From assembly GCA_052148435.1 (NCBI GenBank), contig JBKQIF010000196.1:33627-97626 (forward strand): a DNA stretch of 64,000 bases, read 5' to 3'. Both the position numbers and the translations under genes were made by a program. Numbering within the stretch: position 1 is the first letter of the stretch; each line of letters starts with the position of its first letter. This document shows, piece after piece, positions 34,867 through 43,727 of the stretch. The DNA is from JBEKYD01 sp052148435 (GTDB lineage: Bacteria; Acidobacteriota; Terriglobia; Bryobacterales; Bryobacteraceae). The notes beneath the pieces are model-generated. The model was not told the DNA's origin and searched no databases. It saw only the letters and a list, made by a program, of their open reading frames with translations.

Positions 34867-34988
34867 TCCGAAGGAGTTTACAGTTGTCAGTTTACAGTTT
34901 TCAGTCCTCGGCGTCAGTTCCTAAACGCGGCACAGAGCGGATGCGCTGGAAACTGAAAGCTGATTACCTATAACTGTTTACTTTTTCC

Positions 34989-36521
34989 TCACAACAGCCG
35001 GCGGAGGCGGGCCACCACTTCCTGGGCGCTGAAGGGCTTGGCGACGTAATCGTCGGCGCCGAGGCTGAAGCTGCGCAGGGCATCGTCTCTGGATTGTTTG
35101 CCGGAGAGCAGGAGCAGGCGCACGGGCAAGCGCTCGGCGCGCACCTGTTCGACCACCTGGAAGCCATCCATCTCGGGAACGTTGACATCGAGCACGGCGG
35201 CATGGGGCACTTCATCGCGGATGATGCGCAGGGCTTTTCCTCCGGTTTCAGCCATGCGGCAGTGGATGCCGTATTGTTCGAAGGCGGCCTGCAGGAGGAA
35301 ACGCACGGCCATGTCCTGATCGGCGATGAGGACCTTGCGAGGCCTGCTGGGATGGAGGCGTTTGACGGCAGCGGTGAACTCGCTGCGCAGTTTTTCGACG
35401 CGCGCGAGAGCCACGGTCAAGCGGATGACGGCCTCTTCGGGCTGCCAGCCATCGATCAGGAACTCACACGCCCAGAAATGCGGGGCGGGGTCGAGGTTGA
35501 GCAATAGCTCGCGGGCGCCCACCAAAACCACGGCCTGCTCGCACTGGGCGATCCATTCCTCGCTCAACCAGTCGGATTTGGCGGTTTCCGGGCGCACATG
35601 GAGGAGAATGACGTCGCAGGCGGCTACGGCGTGGGAGTCGGTCGGTTCGTCGGCGGGGAAGAGGCGCGCCGAAGCGCGAACCCGGTCGAGGGCGGCGCAG
35701 AGCCGGTCGGCCTCGTCGTTGGCGAATCCAATGAGAGCGGCCCTTTTGGAGGCCAGGCGGGCGGCGACCGATTCCGGCAAGACGAGCTCGACCGATTCCG
35801 GAGGTTCGGCGAAGGCCGACCCGAGGAAGAGAAGCGCGTCGCGGACCTGGTTGCGGTCGTGCCGCGGAGCCTTGAGGGCGTCACTCAGGAGCAGGGCTTT
35901 GGACGAAATCCCGGCATAGCCCAGCGCGATGCCGGCGCCGATCCACCGATCGGCCAGGGTACTGGCGTTGTTCCGGTCGAATCCATCTTCGACGGAGCTG
36001 AGCATGTGGCGGCACTTGCGGATGCCGTCGGTGAGGAAGGTATGCCGCAGGCTGTCGACATCGGGTCCGAGGCCGTCGAGACACGGAGACGCCTGGAGCG
36101 ACATGCGCACGCGAGGCTCCGAAGGCTCGAACGATGGCTGTGGATGCCTGTCTTTGGCGAGACATTGGCGAATGCGCGCGGCAACGGTCCGGGTATCGAT
36201 GGGCTTGGCGAGAAAGCCGTCGCAGCCCACGGCGGCGGCAGCTCGCTCGTAATCGCTGCTGCCGAAGGCGGTAATCGCGACAACCACCATGCCCTGGGTG
36301 CGGGGGTCCTGTTTGACGGTATGGGCCAATTCGAGACCGTTGATTCCGGGTAATTGGATGTCGACGAGGAGCACGTCGGGACGCAGCGTCTGCAGCATGG
36401 TCATCGCCTGTTCGGCGGTAGAGGCGAGGAGCACGCGAAACCCTTCGGAGCGAAGCGCGATTGCCGCCAGCTTGAGGTTAGCCGGGATGTCGTCCACCAG
36501 CAGAATGGTTTCGTTCGGCAT
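34989..36521 (-). CDS. Multi-receiver regulatory protein without output domain
   Basis: A 510-residue cytosolic protein. Residues ~1-120 are a canonical receiver (LVDDIPAN, VLLVDIQLPGING with the phospho-acceptor Asp, ITAFGSS, LAKPIDT). Residues ~150-260 are helical and resemble a phosphotransfer-like bundle but no phospho-His is evident. Residues ~265-385 read like a degenerate receiver (KRAALIGFANDEADRLCAAL). Residues ~390-510 are a second complete receiver (KVLIADQDMAVRF, AAVLDVNVPEMDGFQ, LLLSGK, VAKPFSAQEV). There is no kinase, DNA-binding or cyclase domain, so it probably acts by protein contact or as a phosphate sink. Confidence 0.8.
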   Translation of the reverse strand: MPNETILLVDDIPANLKLAAIALRSEGFRVLLASTAEQAMTMLQTLRPDVLLVDIQLPGINGLELAHTVKQDPRTQGMVVVAITAFGSSDYERAAAAVGCDGFLAKPIDTRTVAARIRQCLAKDRHPQPSFEPSEPRVRMSLQASPCLDGLGPDVDSLRHTFLTDGIRKCRHMLSSVEDGFDRNNASTLADRWIGAGIALGYAGISSKALLLSDALKAPRHDRNQVRDALLFLGSAFAEPPESVELVLPESVAARLASKRAALIGFANDEADRLCAALDRVRASARLFPADEPTDSHAVAACDVILLHVRPETAKSDWLSEEWIAQCEQAVVLVGARELLLNLDPAPHFWACEFLIDGWQPEEAVIRLTVALARVEKLRSEFTAAVKRLHPSRPRKVLIADQDMAVRFLLQAAFEQYGIHCRMAETGGKALRIIRDEVPHAAVLDVNVPEMDGFQVVEQVRAERLPVRLLLLSGKQSRDDALRSFSLGADDYVAKPFSAQEVVARLRRLL

Positions 36522-36735
36522 CGATTCGGTAGGCTTTAGCCGTACGCCAGTGTATCTCTGGGAGCAGGCTTAGGCTACGCTTGCTTTTGTTACATACCTA
36601 CTGTTTACCCGGGACGCGCGGCAGCGCCCCGGACGCAAGGCAAGCTGCTGATTCTACAATCACGGCAGGTGGGGACGCGGTGGATCTCTGGAGTCCAATC
36701 CTAGTACCAACAACCTGGTTCCCGTAGACCCGGGA

Positions 36736-38037
36736 TCAGGCAATATCCCTCAACAAGAATTTCGCATTCCGTCCCAAAAAGGAGGTGGCAGCCTCGGCGG
36801 CAATATAGCCGCTACGAACGGCGCCTTCCATGGTGGGCGGCCACCCGGTGCGGGTCCAGTCTCCGGCGAGAAACAGGTTGGGAAGATGGGTGGAGGTGGC
36901 GGGACGGAGCGGTTCGGCTTCGCAGGTAGCGGAAAATGTGGCACGCTGCTCCTTGACCACGTGAGATTTGAGGAGAGTGGCCTCACGGACGCGGGGGAAA
37001 TAGAGGCGGAGATCGCCGACGGCCATGTCTACGATCTCATTGCGGGAGAGAGGGGTAAGGTCGCGGGAGGCGCTGACGACGAGTTGGAGATAGCGGCCGC
37101 GGTCCTTGTTGAACATCCACTGCATGGTGCGGTCGAGCAAAGTGGCATGGGGGAGGGTGGTGATCTCGCGGTCGAACCAGAGGTGCACGCCGGTGATGGG
37201 GGAATGCTGGAGGGGCGGCGCCGGCAGTCCGAGGGAGGGGAGGCGCTCGAAGGGCAGGGCGCAAATGACGGCGTCGCCGGTAAACGGTTGTCCGGCCACG
37301 GTGACGCCTTGAGGATCGATGCGCTCGACGGGGTGGCGGAAATGGATCTTGACGGTGGGAAAGCGGGTCCAGGCGGCGGCTTGGTAGAGCTCGCCCAAGG
37401 GGAGGGCGGAGACGCCCATTTCATATGCGTCGGGGCGCGCCAGGAAGCCGAGCCAGAAGACCTGAAAGCCATGGACGGCGGCCATGCGGTCGAGGTCCTC
37501 ATTGACGGCGCTTACGAGAACCTGGCGCCAGAAGCGGTCGATGGCGCGCGGCGTCTGACGCTTTTCGAGCAGCCAGTCGAGCATGCTGATGCGGCCGAGG
37601 TTGGGGCGGCGAGAGCGTTCCCGGCGCAGGGCCAGGATGGCGCGCGCGATGGCGATCTTATCGGCGCGGCCGAGGCAGGCCATTTTCAGGAACGAGCCGG
37701 TAAAGTGCAAGGGAGCGGGGAGGCGGCCGCGGCGGAGTACGGAGACGCGGCCACCGGGCTCGATGAAGTAAAACTCGCGGTAAAAACGAATCCGGTCGCG
37801 GACGCCGAGGCGCGTGTAGAAGTCGAGGAGATTGACGCAGCAGCGGAGAAGAACGTGTTGGCAGTTATCGATGGTTTCGGCAGGGCCGTCGCCGGCGGAA
37901 GGCAGTTCATAAGAGGTAGCGCGGCCACCGAGGAAGGGGCGAGCTTCGAACAGTTCCACCTCGAAACCGGCACCGCCCAGCGCGGCCGCTGCTGCCAGGC
38001 CCGCCAATCCTCCCCCGGCAATCAGAATCCTGGGCAT
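36736..38037 (-). CDS. hpnE: HpnE-like hydroxysqualene dehydroxylase (FAD-dependent)
   Basis: A 433-residue flavoprotein of the carotenoid-desaturase fold that converts hydroxysqualene to squalene in hopanoid synthesis. The Rossmann motif RILIAGGGLAGLAAAAAL opens the protein; FEARPFLGGRATSYELP, DNCQHVLLRCC and the C-terminal FLAGDWTRTGWPPTMEGAVRSG match HpnE closely, including the length. Its usual partners HpnC and HpnD are not adjacent; a reverse-transcriptase fragment lies directly upstream instead. No operon partner is visible. Confidence 0.9.
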   Translation of the reverse strand: MPRILIAGGGLAGLAAAAALGGAGFEVELFEARPFLGGRATSYELPSAGDGPAETIDNCQHVLLRCCVNLLDFYTRLGVRDRIRFYREFYFIEPGGRVSVLRRGRLPAPLHFTGSFLKMACLGRADKIAIARAILALRRERSRRPNLGRISMLDWLLEKRQTPRAIDRFWRQVLVSAVNEDLDRMAAVHGFQVFWLGFLARPDAYEMGVSALPLGELYQAAAWTRFPTVKIHFRHPVERIDPQGVTVAGQPFTGDAVICALPFERLPSLGLPAPPLQHSPITGVHLWFDREITTLPHATLLDRTMQWMFNKDRGRYLQLVVSASRDLTPLSRNEIVDMAVGDLRLYFPRVREATLLKSHVVKEQRATFSATCEAEPLRPATSTHLPNLFLAGDWTRTGWPPTMEGAVRSGYIAAEAATSFLGRNAKFLLRDIA

Positions 38038-38097
38038 TCCAATTGCCAGTATTGCAGGTTGGGTGGAAGGCCGTCAGCGTTCAGCGGTCAAGCGGGG

Positions 38098-38271
38098 AAG
38101 GCGCTCAACCTGATATGGGAAGAGGACTTTCAGGGCTACCCGTACGGATTCCGCCGGCGGCGCAGTCAAAAGGGGTCCGAGCTGGTTTCGGGGGCGTTGG
38201 ATGCGCTGCCGGTGGGGATTGTCCGCAAGAAAGTGAACTGGATGCTCTCCTGCAGAGAGGCCGGCCTTCAA
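38098..38271 (+). pseudogene. Group II intron-type reverse transcriptase fragment
   Basis: A ~58-codon piece reading LIWEEDFQGYPYGFRRRRSQ, then ALDALPVGIVRKKVNWML. This is the RT domain 1-2 signature (IYEEDF..SYGFRPGRS…ALDAL…VNWVLD) of group II intron-encoded proteins. The following DADIRGFFD block is scrambled and the YADD catalytic motif is absent. Flanks are unrelated. It is a dead mobile-element fragment between hpnE and the EamA transporter. Confidence 0.75.
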
Positions 38272-38296
38272 GCGGATATATTCCACACGAAGGCGT

Positions 38297-39181
38297 TCAT
38301 CGCGCCCGCTCCGCGACGCACACGCCCCCAAAGATGACGAGGCCCGAGACCACCAGCGCGAGCGTGACGCGCTCATGGAGGATGAAGACCCCGAAGACGG
38401 TGGCCAGCAACGGCTGCAGGTACGAGAAGGCCGCCAGGTGCGAGGCTTCCATGTGGGCCAGCGCGTGGTAATAGATGAGGTAGCAGATCACCGACGGCAA
38501 GAGCGCCATGTAAAAAACGGCGGCCCAGGCCGAAAACGGAACCGCGCGGAAGTCGAACCCGGCCGATTGCCACAGAGTGACTGGCGCCAGCAGCAGCGCG
38601 CCGCCGGCGTACGCGAAGGTGTTCACGGCGATGGTGCCGTACCGTCTGGCCTGGGGCTTTCCCAGCACCGTGAAGATGGAGAAGGCCAGCGCACCGCAAA
38701 ACGTGATGAAGTCTCCCGACAGAGTGGCTTCACCTTGCGGGCCGGTATCGAGCGTGCGGAGCGACACCACTCCCGTCAGCGCCACCATCACGCCCGCCAG
38801 TTTCCACCCGGTGAGCCGTTCCAGGCCCCGCGCGCAGGCCAGCAGCAGAATCAGGATCGGCGTAGTGTTTGCGAAGATCGACGAATGTGCAACGCTGGTG
38901 CGGCTTAGACCGAGCACGAACAAAAACTGGTTGAGAGCCACGCCGAACAGCCCCAGGATGACCAGTTGGGGCACGTCCCGGAGTGTCCATGAGCGCGCGG
39001 TGCGCTGCCGCCGTTCCCACCAGTAAGCCGGCAAAATCAGGACACCGGCCATGGAAATGCGCAATCCGTAAAGCAGCACCGGGGGAAACGCTTGGAGGGA
39101 GATCTTGCCGGCGATGTAGTTTCCGGTCCAGCCGGCAATCATCAGGGCGATGAGGGCGGACAGGCTGGCGCTGGCCTTCAA
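38297..39181 (-). CDS. EamA/DMT-family transporter
   Basis: A 294-residue inner-membrane protein with ten predicted helices in two EamA repeats (for example SLSALIALMIAGWTGNYIAG, LVILGLFGVALNQFLFVLGL, LAGVMVALTGVVSL; second repeat DFITFCGALAFSIFTVLG onward to LVVSGLVIFGGVCV). The family exports amino acids, nucleosides or other metabolites; the substrate is unknown. A TTG at 39181 with GAGGAG 8 bases upstream fits the family start and overlaps the stop of the menC-like remnant; the extension to 39352 is non-homologous. Confidence 0.88.
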   Translation of the reverse strand: MKASASLSALIALMIAGWTGNYIAGKISLQAFPPVLLYGLRISMAGVLILPAYWWERRQRTARSWTLRDVPQLVILGLFGVALNQFLFVLGLSRTSVAHSSIFANTTPILILLLACARGLERLTGWKLAGVMVALTGVVSLRTLDTGPQGEATLSGDFITFCGALAFSIFTVLGKPQARRYGTIAVNTFAYAGGALLLAPVTLWQSAGFDFRAVPFSAWAAVFYMALLPSVICYLIYYHALAHMEASHLAAFSYLQPLLATVFGVFILHERVTLALVVSGLVIFGGVCVAERAR

Positions 39182-39516
39182 CCGGCGGACTCCTCGCGTA
39201 CCGCGATTGCGCGGATAAAATCGCGGTCGAGCGCGCAGCCGAAGTTGGGCAGCGTGGCCAGCGCGATATGGTGGGCCCGGCCAATACCGGCTTGCAGTAT
39301 GCCGCGGGTGCGCTTGACCGCCTGTTGGGCGTGGCGCGCGGCGCGGATGCACTCGTCGAGGCGGATGAGAGTCCGGAGCTTGGAATGGAGCTCGGAGCGG
39401 CCGATGCTGTCGTCGTGGCTGAGCGCGTGCTCGATCGTCATCGGGTAGAAATCGTTGGGCTTCTTCAAGCGAGCGGTTTCGGCCAGGGTATAGGCTTAGT
39501 TGGCGTCCACCATCAG
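39178..39516 (-). pseudogene. menC-like (o-succinylbenzoate synthase / N-acylamino acid racemase) remnant
   Basis: On the minus strand the reading LMVDAN, then an in-frame TAA at 39496-39498, then AYTLAETARL, IEHALSHDD, LIRLDECIRAARHAQQAVK and finally GIGRAHHIALATLPNF follows the C-terminal half of MenC-type enolase-superfamily enzymes. The block between the metal-ligand LDECIR segment and GIGRAH (normally containing the catalytic Lys, about 40 residues) is missing, and the N-terminal half is absent. An open frame of 96 codons from 39468 remains but cannot make an active enzyme. Confidence 0.75.
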
Positions 39517-39583
39517 CTAGATGGAAGGACGGAAAGACTCAGCTTACCGCCTTCCGCGAGCCTCGGCATCTGACCGCTCGGCA

Positions 39584-40243
39584 TCAATTCTTGAATTCCA
39601 CCACGATCGCCTCGAACGCATGGTCCAGATTGTTCTGTTCCATGTGCTTGACTGGAGCGCCCCAACTGAATTCCCCCGCTTTGTGCTGCGCCGTAGTGGT
39701 CTGTCCATCCGGCGTCGTCATGCTGCCGTTTTGATCGGTCAGATAGACCACCACGCGGTTGAGAACGTGCTCGTGCATCGGGACCTTTCTCCCCGCCGCC
39801 AGCTTTACGCGGACCACGCGCACCTGGCTGTTCTCAAACTCCAGCTTGTAGTCTTTCGGGTCCACCTTCAGCGAATCGAGAGCGTTGTTCACGGTCTTGC
39901 CGGGGTCGCCGTCCTTCTTCACTTCCACTTCGATGATGGTGACCGGCTTGCCGGTGACGAGCTCGGTGGTGTGCATCCCGCGCGCCGGGCTCCATTTTAC
40001 CTCGCCCGCCTTAAACTCCAGCGTTTCCGGCTTGCCGCCCTGCGGAGTGATTTGCTGGCGGCCGGCATCGAGGTAGATCATCACGCGGTTCAGTTTGTGT
40101 TCGTGCAGCGGTCCTTTGTGATGTGGCTGGTCGCGAGCCGCGACCAGCCTCGCCTGGTCGTTGTCAATCGGCGGCGGAGGAGTCTGTGCCAAGAGGCCAA
40201 ATGATCCAATCAGAAGCGCAACGTTGAAAGCCGAAATTCGCAT
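39584..40243 (-). CDS. Secreted protein with duplicated cupin-like domain
   Basis: A 219-residue protein with a signal peptide (ISAFNVALLIGSFGLLAQ). Two internal repeats carry the same metal-site-like wording: GPLHEHKLNRVMIYLDAG and VPMHEHVLNRVVVYLTDQ, each followed by a KAGEVKWSPA / KAGEFSWGAP strand. The HxH pairs suggest metal-binding cupin folds facing the periplasm. The function is unknown. ATG at 40243 is used; the frame to 40267 lacks a ribosome site. Confidence 0.8.
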   Translation of the reverse strand: MRISAFNVALLIGSFGLLAQTPPPPIDNDQARLVAARDQPHHKGPLHEHKLNRVMIYLDAGRQQITPQGGKPETLEFKAGEVKWSPARGMHTTELVTGKPVTIIEVEVKKDGDPGKTVNNALDSLKVDPKDYKLEFENSQVRVVRVKLAAGRKVPMHEHVLNRVVVYLTDQNGSMTTPDGQTTTAQHKAGEFSWGAPVKHMEQNNLDHAFEAIVVEFKN

Positions 40244-40489
40244 TCGACTATTATACAGCGCGTCCAAGAATCGAAGCTTGCGGATTTGATACCTGACTTA
40301 CCATTGGCACTTCGAAAACCAGCGCTCGTCAGCCTATTCGTCCCCGGCGTTCCGCTCGCCCAACCCGCCGCCGAGTCTCTCACCGATATCGCACGGGACA
40401 GCGCCGGATGGATTCGCTGGGCGTAAGGCTGTGGATCGCCTCGGCGGTGGTCACACTTGCGGTGCTCCCGGGACTCTCTTGCCCCTGTG

Positions 40490-41773
40490 TCAGGGCTGGG
40501 CAGGCGAATCGGCTGCCCCACGATTGGCGCTAGCCCCTCCCGAAGGTTCTTGGATTCGGCCGCCGCGATCGCACCAGGCCCAGCCCAGGGCGGTGACCAC
40601 GCCGAAAGCGCCGGCCACCAGGCCGATGGTGCGGGGGCCGTAATGCTGGGAGGCGATGCCGGCGGCGGCCATGCTGACGATCATGACGCTCCAGCGCACG
40701 GATTCCATGGTGGAGAATACCCTGCCGCGGAGGCGGTCCGGGGTGTGGCGCAACAACTGGGCGGTATTCATGACGCTGGCAGCGGCCATGCCGGCGCGCG
40801 AAAGCATCATCCAGAGCAAGGCCGCGGGGTACGACCCGGCCTGGCTGAAGAGCATGTAAGTGACGCCGTGGGTGACATAGCAGAGCGTGACCAGACGCTT
40901 GTAACCGGCGAAGCCGATGCGGCGGCCGGCCACATACGCCACCGCGCCACCCAGCAGCAAGCCGATACCGGCGAAGCCCCAGATGGAGCCGATGCCGGCG
41001 GGGCCGCGGTGGAAGACAGTTTCGCCGAAGAGGGCAAACAGGACCTGCGCCGCGCCACCGCCCAGCGCCCAGCCGAACGAGATTACGGCGATGCCCAGCA
41101 TCAAAGGCACCGACCAGATATAGGCGAGGCCCTCGCGATACTCCTGCCAGGAAGTCGTGGACGCGGCTGAAGGGGCGCGCGCCGCGCGTAATCCGCCCGG
41201 CACGCGCACGCCCCATACGCACGCCGCCGAAACCAGGAAGCTCAATGCATTGGCGACGAACGCCCAGCCGTAGCCCAATTTTGCCGCGCCGTAGCCGCCG
41301 GCCAGCGCGCCCACGCTGGCGGTTGCCCAACTGGTGATCTGGGTGAGGGAGTTGGCGGCGTGAAGTTCGTCGGGAGATGCGATGGACGGGAGAATCGCAG
41401 CACGGCCGCTGGTGAAGAACGGCGAAGCGAACATCAGAACCGCGCTCAGCGCATAGAGCAGCCAGGGCCGCGGCTGATGGATGGCGAGGAGGAAGCCAGC
41501 GGCAACGAGCGCGCGCACCAGGTCGCTGGCCACCATGATGGTGCGGCGGTCGAACCGGTCGAGGAGCACGCCGGCTACCGGCGCCGCGGCCACGGCGGGA
41601 ATGGCGCGCGACAACAGGACTCCGGAAACGACCAGGCCCGAACCGGATTTCTCCATCGCCAGGGCCAGTACGGCGACATTGTTGAAATAGTCGCCGACCT
41701 CGCTCACCACCTGTCCGATCCACGTGCGGCGGTAGTTGCGGTTGCGCGCGAGGAGCGCCGGGACGCCCGTCAT
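40490..41773 (-). CDS. MFS transporter (EntS/MFS_3-like)
   Basis: A 427-residue inner-membrane exporter with about 11-12 helices. The N-terminal RNRNYRRTWIGQVVSEVGDYFNNVAVLALA and the loop GVLLDRFDRRTIMVASDLVRAL between helices 2 and 3 are typical of the EntS-type major facilitator group, which exports siderophores, macrolides or similar compounds. The C-terminus is short and polar. No biosynthetic genes adjoin it, so the substrate is unknown. The 246-base stretch downstream to 40244 has no gene I can support. Confidence 0.9.
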   Translation of the reverse strand: MTGVPALLARNRNYRRTWIGQVVSEVGDYFNNVAVLALAMEKSGSGLVVSGVLLSRAIPAVAAAPVAGVLLDRFDRRTIMVASDLVRALVAAGFLLAIHQPRPWLLYALSAVLMFASPFFTSGRAAILPSIASPDELHAANSLTQITSWATASVGALAGGYGAAKLGYGWAFVANALSFLVSAACVWGVRVPGGLRAARAPSAASTTSWQEYREGLAYIWSVPLMLGIAVISFGWALGGGAAQVLFALFGETVFHRGPAGIGSIWGFAGIGLLLGGAVAYVAGRRIGFAGYKRLVTLCYVTHGVTYMLFSQAGSYPAALLWMMLSRAGMAAASVMNTAQLLRHTPDRLRGRVFSTMESVRWSVMIVSMAAAGIASQHYGPRTIGLVAGAFGVVTALGWAWCDRGGRIQEPSGGASANRGAADSPAQP

Positions 41774-41901
41774 GGAGCTTCCATGATAGCAACGGCCGGG
41801 CCAGGGCTTCGCCCTGGATATCCCCGCGGCATACGGAATGCAGAAGGCGGAAGTCAGGAGCCAGAAGCGAGAATGGCTCCGCTATACGCGGGGGAAAGCG
41901 A

Positions 41902-42221
41902 TTATCCTTGGCGGCGTGGGTGGCGACGTTTCAGTCCTACGATAAGGAGAGCGCCCGCCGCCAAGAGCAGCGTTGAAACAGCCGGTGGTTCCGGTACAGT
42001 AAGTGGTAAATCCGTAGGCGTAACTGTTGAATTCCCGGCCGAAACGTCGATATTTGTATAGGCTTGGGTTGTGTCCAGCCTTGCTGTAGGTACTGATCCG
42101 AGTTGAGGGCTGGGCCTCCACTTGCGCCGCTACCCACGTTAATGACGACCCCGGCATCGGAATGTTGGGCTAGTGAAAGCGCCACTAGCGGAAGTAGGCA
42201 AACCAGACGGCATCCAAGCAT
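41902..42221 (-). pseudogene. PEP-CTERM protein gene, frameshifted and internally deleted
   Basis: From ATG 42221 one frame encodes a signal peptide (RLVCLLPLVALSLAQHSDA) and a short mature start (GVVINVGSGASGG). About 45 codons on, another frame takes over and ends in a complete PEP-CTERM sorting tail: VPEPPAVSTLLLAAGALLIVG followed by KRRHPRR and the stop at 41902. Between them, TQAYTNIDVSAG matches the start of the usual beta-rich body of such proteins, but the remaining ~100 or more residues are missing. The rest of 41774-42404 holds a small GGCCAGGGCTTCGCCCTGG hairpin and no other gene. Confidence 0.75.
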
Positions 42222-42276
42222 ATGAACGATGATAGACCAGTTTGTTTATGCTACGATTCGCCAGGCGGAGATTTTC

Positions 42277-42375
42277 ATGAGTTACTTCGCCGCCTTTGAG
42301 ACATTCAACATTGGAGCCGGGTTCCTGCGGGAGGCCGGCCTGGGATTTCCCGGCCGGAGCCCTGGGGCGCGATAA
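42277..42375 (+). CDS. Possible 32-residue leader peptide
   Basis: ATG with GGAG 7 bases upstream opens a frame of 32 codons starting MSYFAAFETFN. It ends 29 bases before the aminotransferase gene. No homology is recognised and codon bias is uninformative at this length. Confidence 0.2.
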   Translation: MSYFAAFETFNIGAGFLREAGLGFPGRSPGAR

Positions 42376-42404
42376 TACGGATACGCGACGAACTGTGACA
42401 AACC

Positions 42405-43688
42405 ATGCTTCTCAAGACGACAGACTCCGCTCAACGTAATTCACCGGATGCCACCGGCTTCGTGGAACAAGTCCGGGAAAGCTACGCCGCTTTTAAGGCG
42501 AAAGGCCTGAAGCTCAACCTGACACGCGGGAAACCCTCGGCGGCCCAACTCGACCTAAGCACTCCGTTGCTGTCGCTGCCCGGCACGGCGGACTACATGG
42601 CCGACGGCGCCACCGACTGCCGCAATTATGGCGGATTGCAGGGGCTGGCGGAAGCGCGCCAACTGTTCTCCGGGCTGATGGGAGCGCCGCCGGAACAGGT
42701 GGCGGTGGCCGATAACTCCAGCCTGGCCTTGATGCATGACACGGTGGTCTTCTCGTTACTCAAGGGAACGTGCGACGGCGCCATGCCCTGGTCAAGGCAA
42801 GGCGAGATTGCGTTCTTGTGTCCCGTCCCAGGCTACGACCGGCATTTCCAAATCTGCGAGAACTACGGTATCCGGATGATTCCGGTGGCGCTTGGGGAAG
42901 ACGGCCCGGAGATGGACCAGGTGGAGCAGTTAGTGGCACGGGATAGCTCGATCAAGGGCATGTGGTGCGTCCCAAAGTACAGCAATCCTACCGGCGCCAT
43001 CTATTCGGACCGGGTGATCGAGCGGTTGGCGGCGATGACGACTGCAGCCCCGGATTTCCGGCTTTGGTGGGACAATGCCTACGCCGCGCACCACCTGACG
43101 GAAGAACGCATCGAGATCGCCAACGTCATCGAACTGTGCGCGCGTCATGGACATCCGAACCGTCCGTTGGTGTTCGCCTCCACCAGCAAAATCACGCTGG
43201 CAGGCGCCGGACTGGCGCTGCTGGCGGGCTCGAAGCAAAACGTAAAGTGGTACCTCGAAAGATTGGCGCCGCGGACCATCGGTCCCGACAAGATTAACCA
43301 GCTTCGCCATGTTCGCTTTCTGAAGAACGCGCAAGGAATTCGGGAGTTGATGGACGGGCACAGGGCCCTGATCGGGCCGAAATTCCAGAAGGTGCTGGAC
43401 GTCTTCGACGCGACGCTGGCGGGGGTTGCCGAGGTGAGCTGGACCCGGCCCAAGGGCGGTTATTTCATCAGCCTGAGCGTTCCCTCAGGCTGCGCCCGGC
43501 GGGTGGTGGCGCTGGCCAAAGAAGCGGGGGTTGAGCTGACGCCGGCGGGAGCGACGCATCCCTACGGAGAAGATGCCGAGGACCGCACGATTCGCATTGC
43601 CCCCACGTTTCCGGAGTTGGCCGAAATTGCGCAGGCCGCGGAGGGGGTGGCGTTGTGCGTTCTGCTCGCCATCGCGGAGAAATCCTAG
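42405..43688 (+). CDS. Class I PLP-dependent aminotransferase (AspT type)
   Basis: A 427-residue cytosolic enzyme of the group represented by corynebacterial aspartate aminotransferase, which transfers the amino group of aspartate or similar acids to 2-oxoglutarate. LNLTRGKPSAAQLDLS, NYGGLQGLAEARQLF, the cofactor-binding VPGYDRHF region, KYSNPTGAIYS, WWDNAYAAHHL, and the Lys-bearing FASTSKITLAGAGLALL all match. ATG at 42405 is close to the expected start. It stands in front of an acetyltransferase gene in the same direction, 39 bases apart. Confidence 0.9.
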   Translation: MLLKTTDSAQRNSPDATGFVEQVRESYAAFKAKGLKLNLTRGKPSAAQLDLSTPLLSLPGTADYMADGATDCRNYGGLQGLAEARQLFSGLMGAPPEQVAVADNSSLALMHDTVVFSLLKGTCDGAMPWSRQGEIAFLCPVPGYDRHFQICENYGIRMIPVALGEDGPEMDQVEQLVARDSSIKGMWCVPKYSNPTGAIYSDRVIERLAAMTTAAPDFRLWWDNAYAAHHLTEERIEIANVIELCARHGHPNRPLVFASTSKITLAGAGLALLAGSKQNVKWYLERLAPRTIGPDKINQLRHVRFLKNAQGIRELMDGHRALIGPKFQKVLDVFDATLAGVAEVSWTRPKGGYFISLSVPSGCARRVVALAKEAGVELTPAGATHPYGEDAEDRTIRIAPTFPELAEIAQAAEGVALCVLLAIAEKS

Positions 43689-43727
43689 TATTACAGCCAG
43701 TCAGATTCTCCCTGTGAACCTTTAACC

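Noticed and set aside
34435..34973. Open frames across the RNase P region
   Set aside because: They run through the conserved helices of rnpB and have no ribosome site; the RNA explains the conservation.
34867..34988. CAGTTTACAGTTTTCAGT direct repeats after rnpB as a CRISPR-like array
   Set aside because: The units are short, touching and irregular with no spacers; this is a simple dispersed repeat.
40300..40440. Short plus-strand stretch that reads without stops and looks protein-like (LVSLFVPGVPLAQ)
   Set aside because: No start, no family match and only about 40 codons; possibly a further gene fragment but not supportable.
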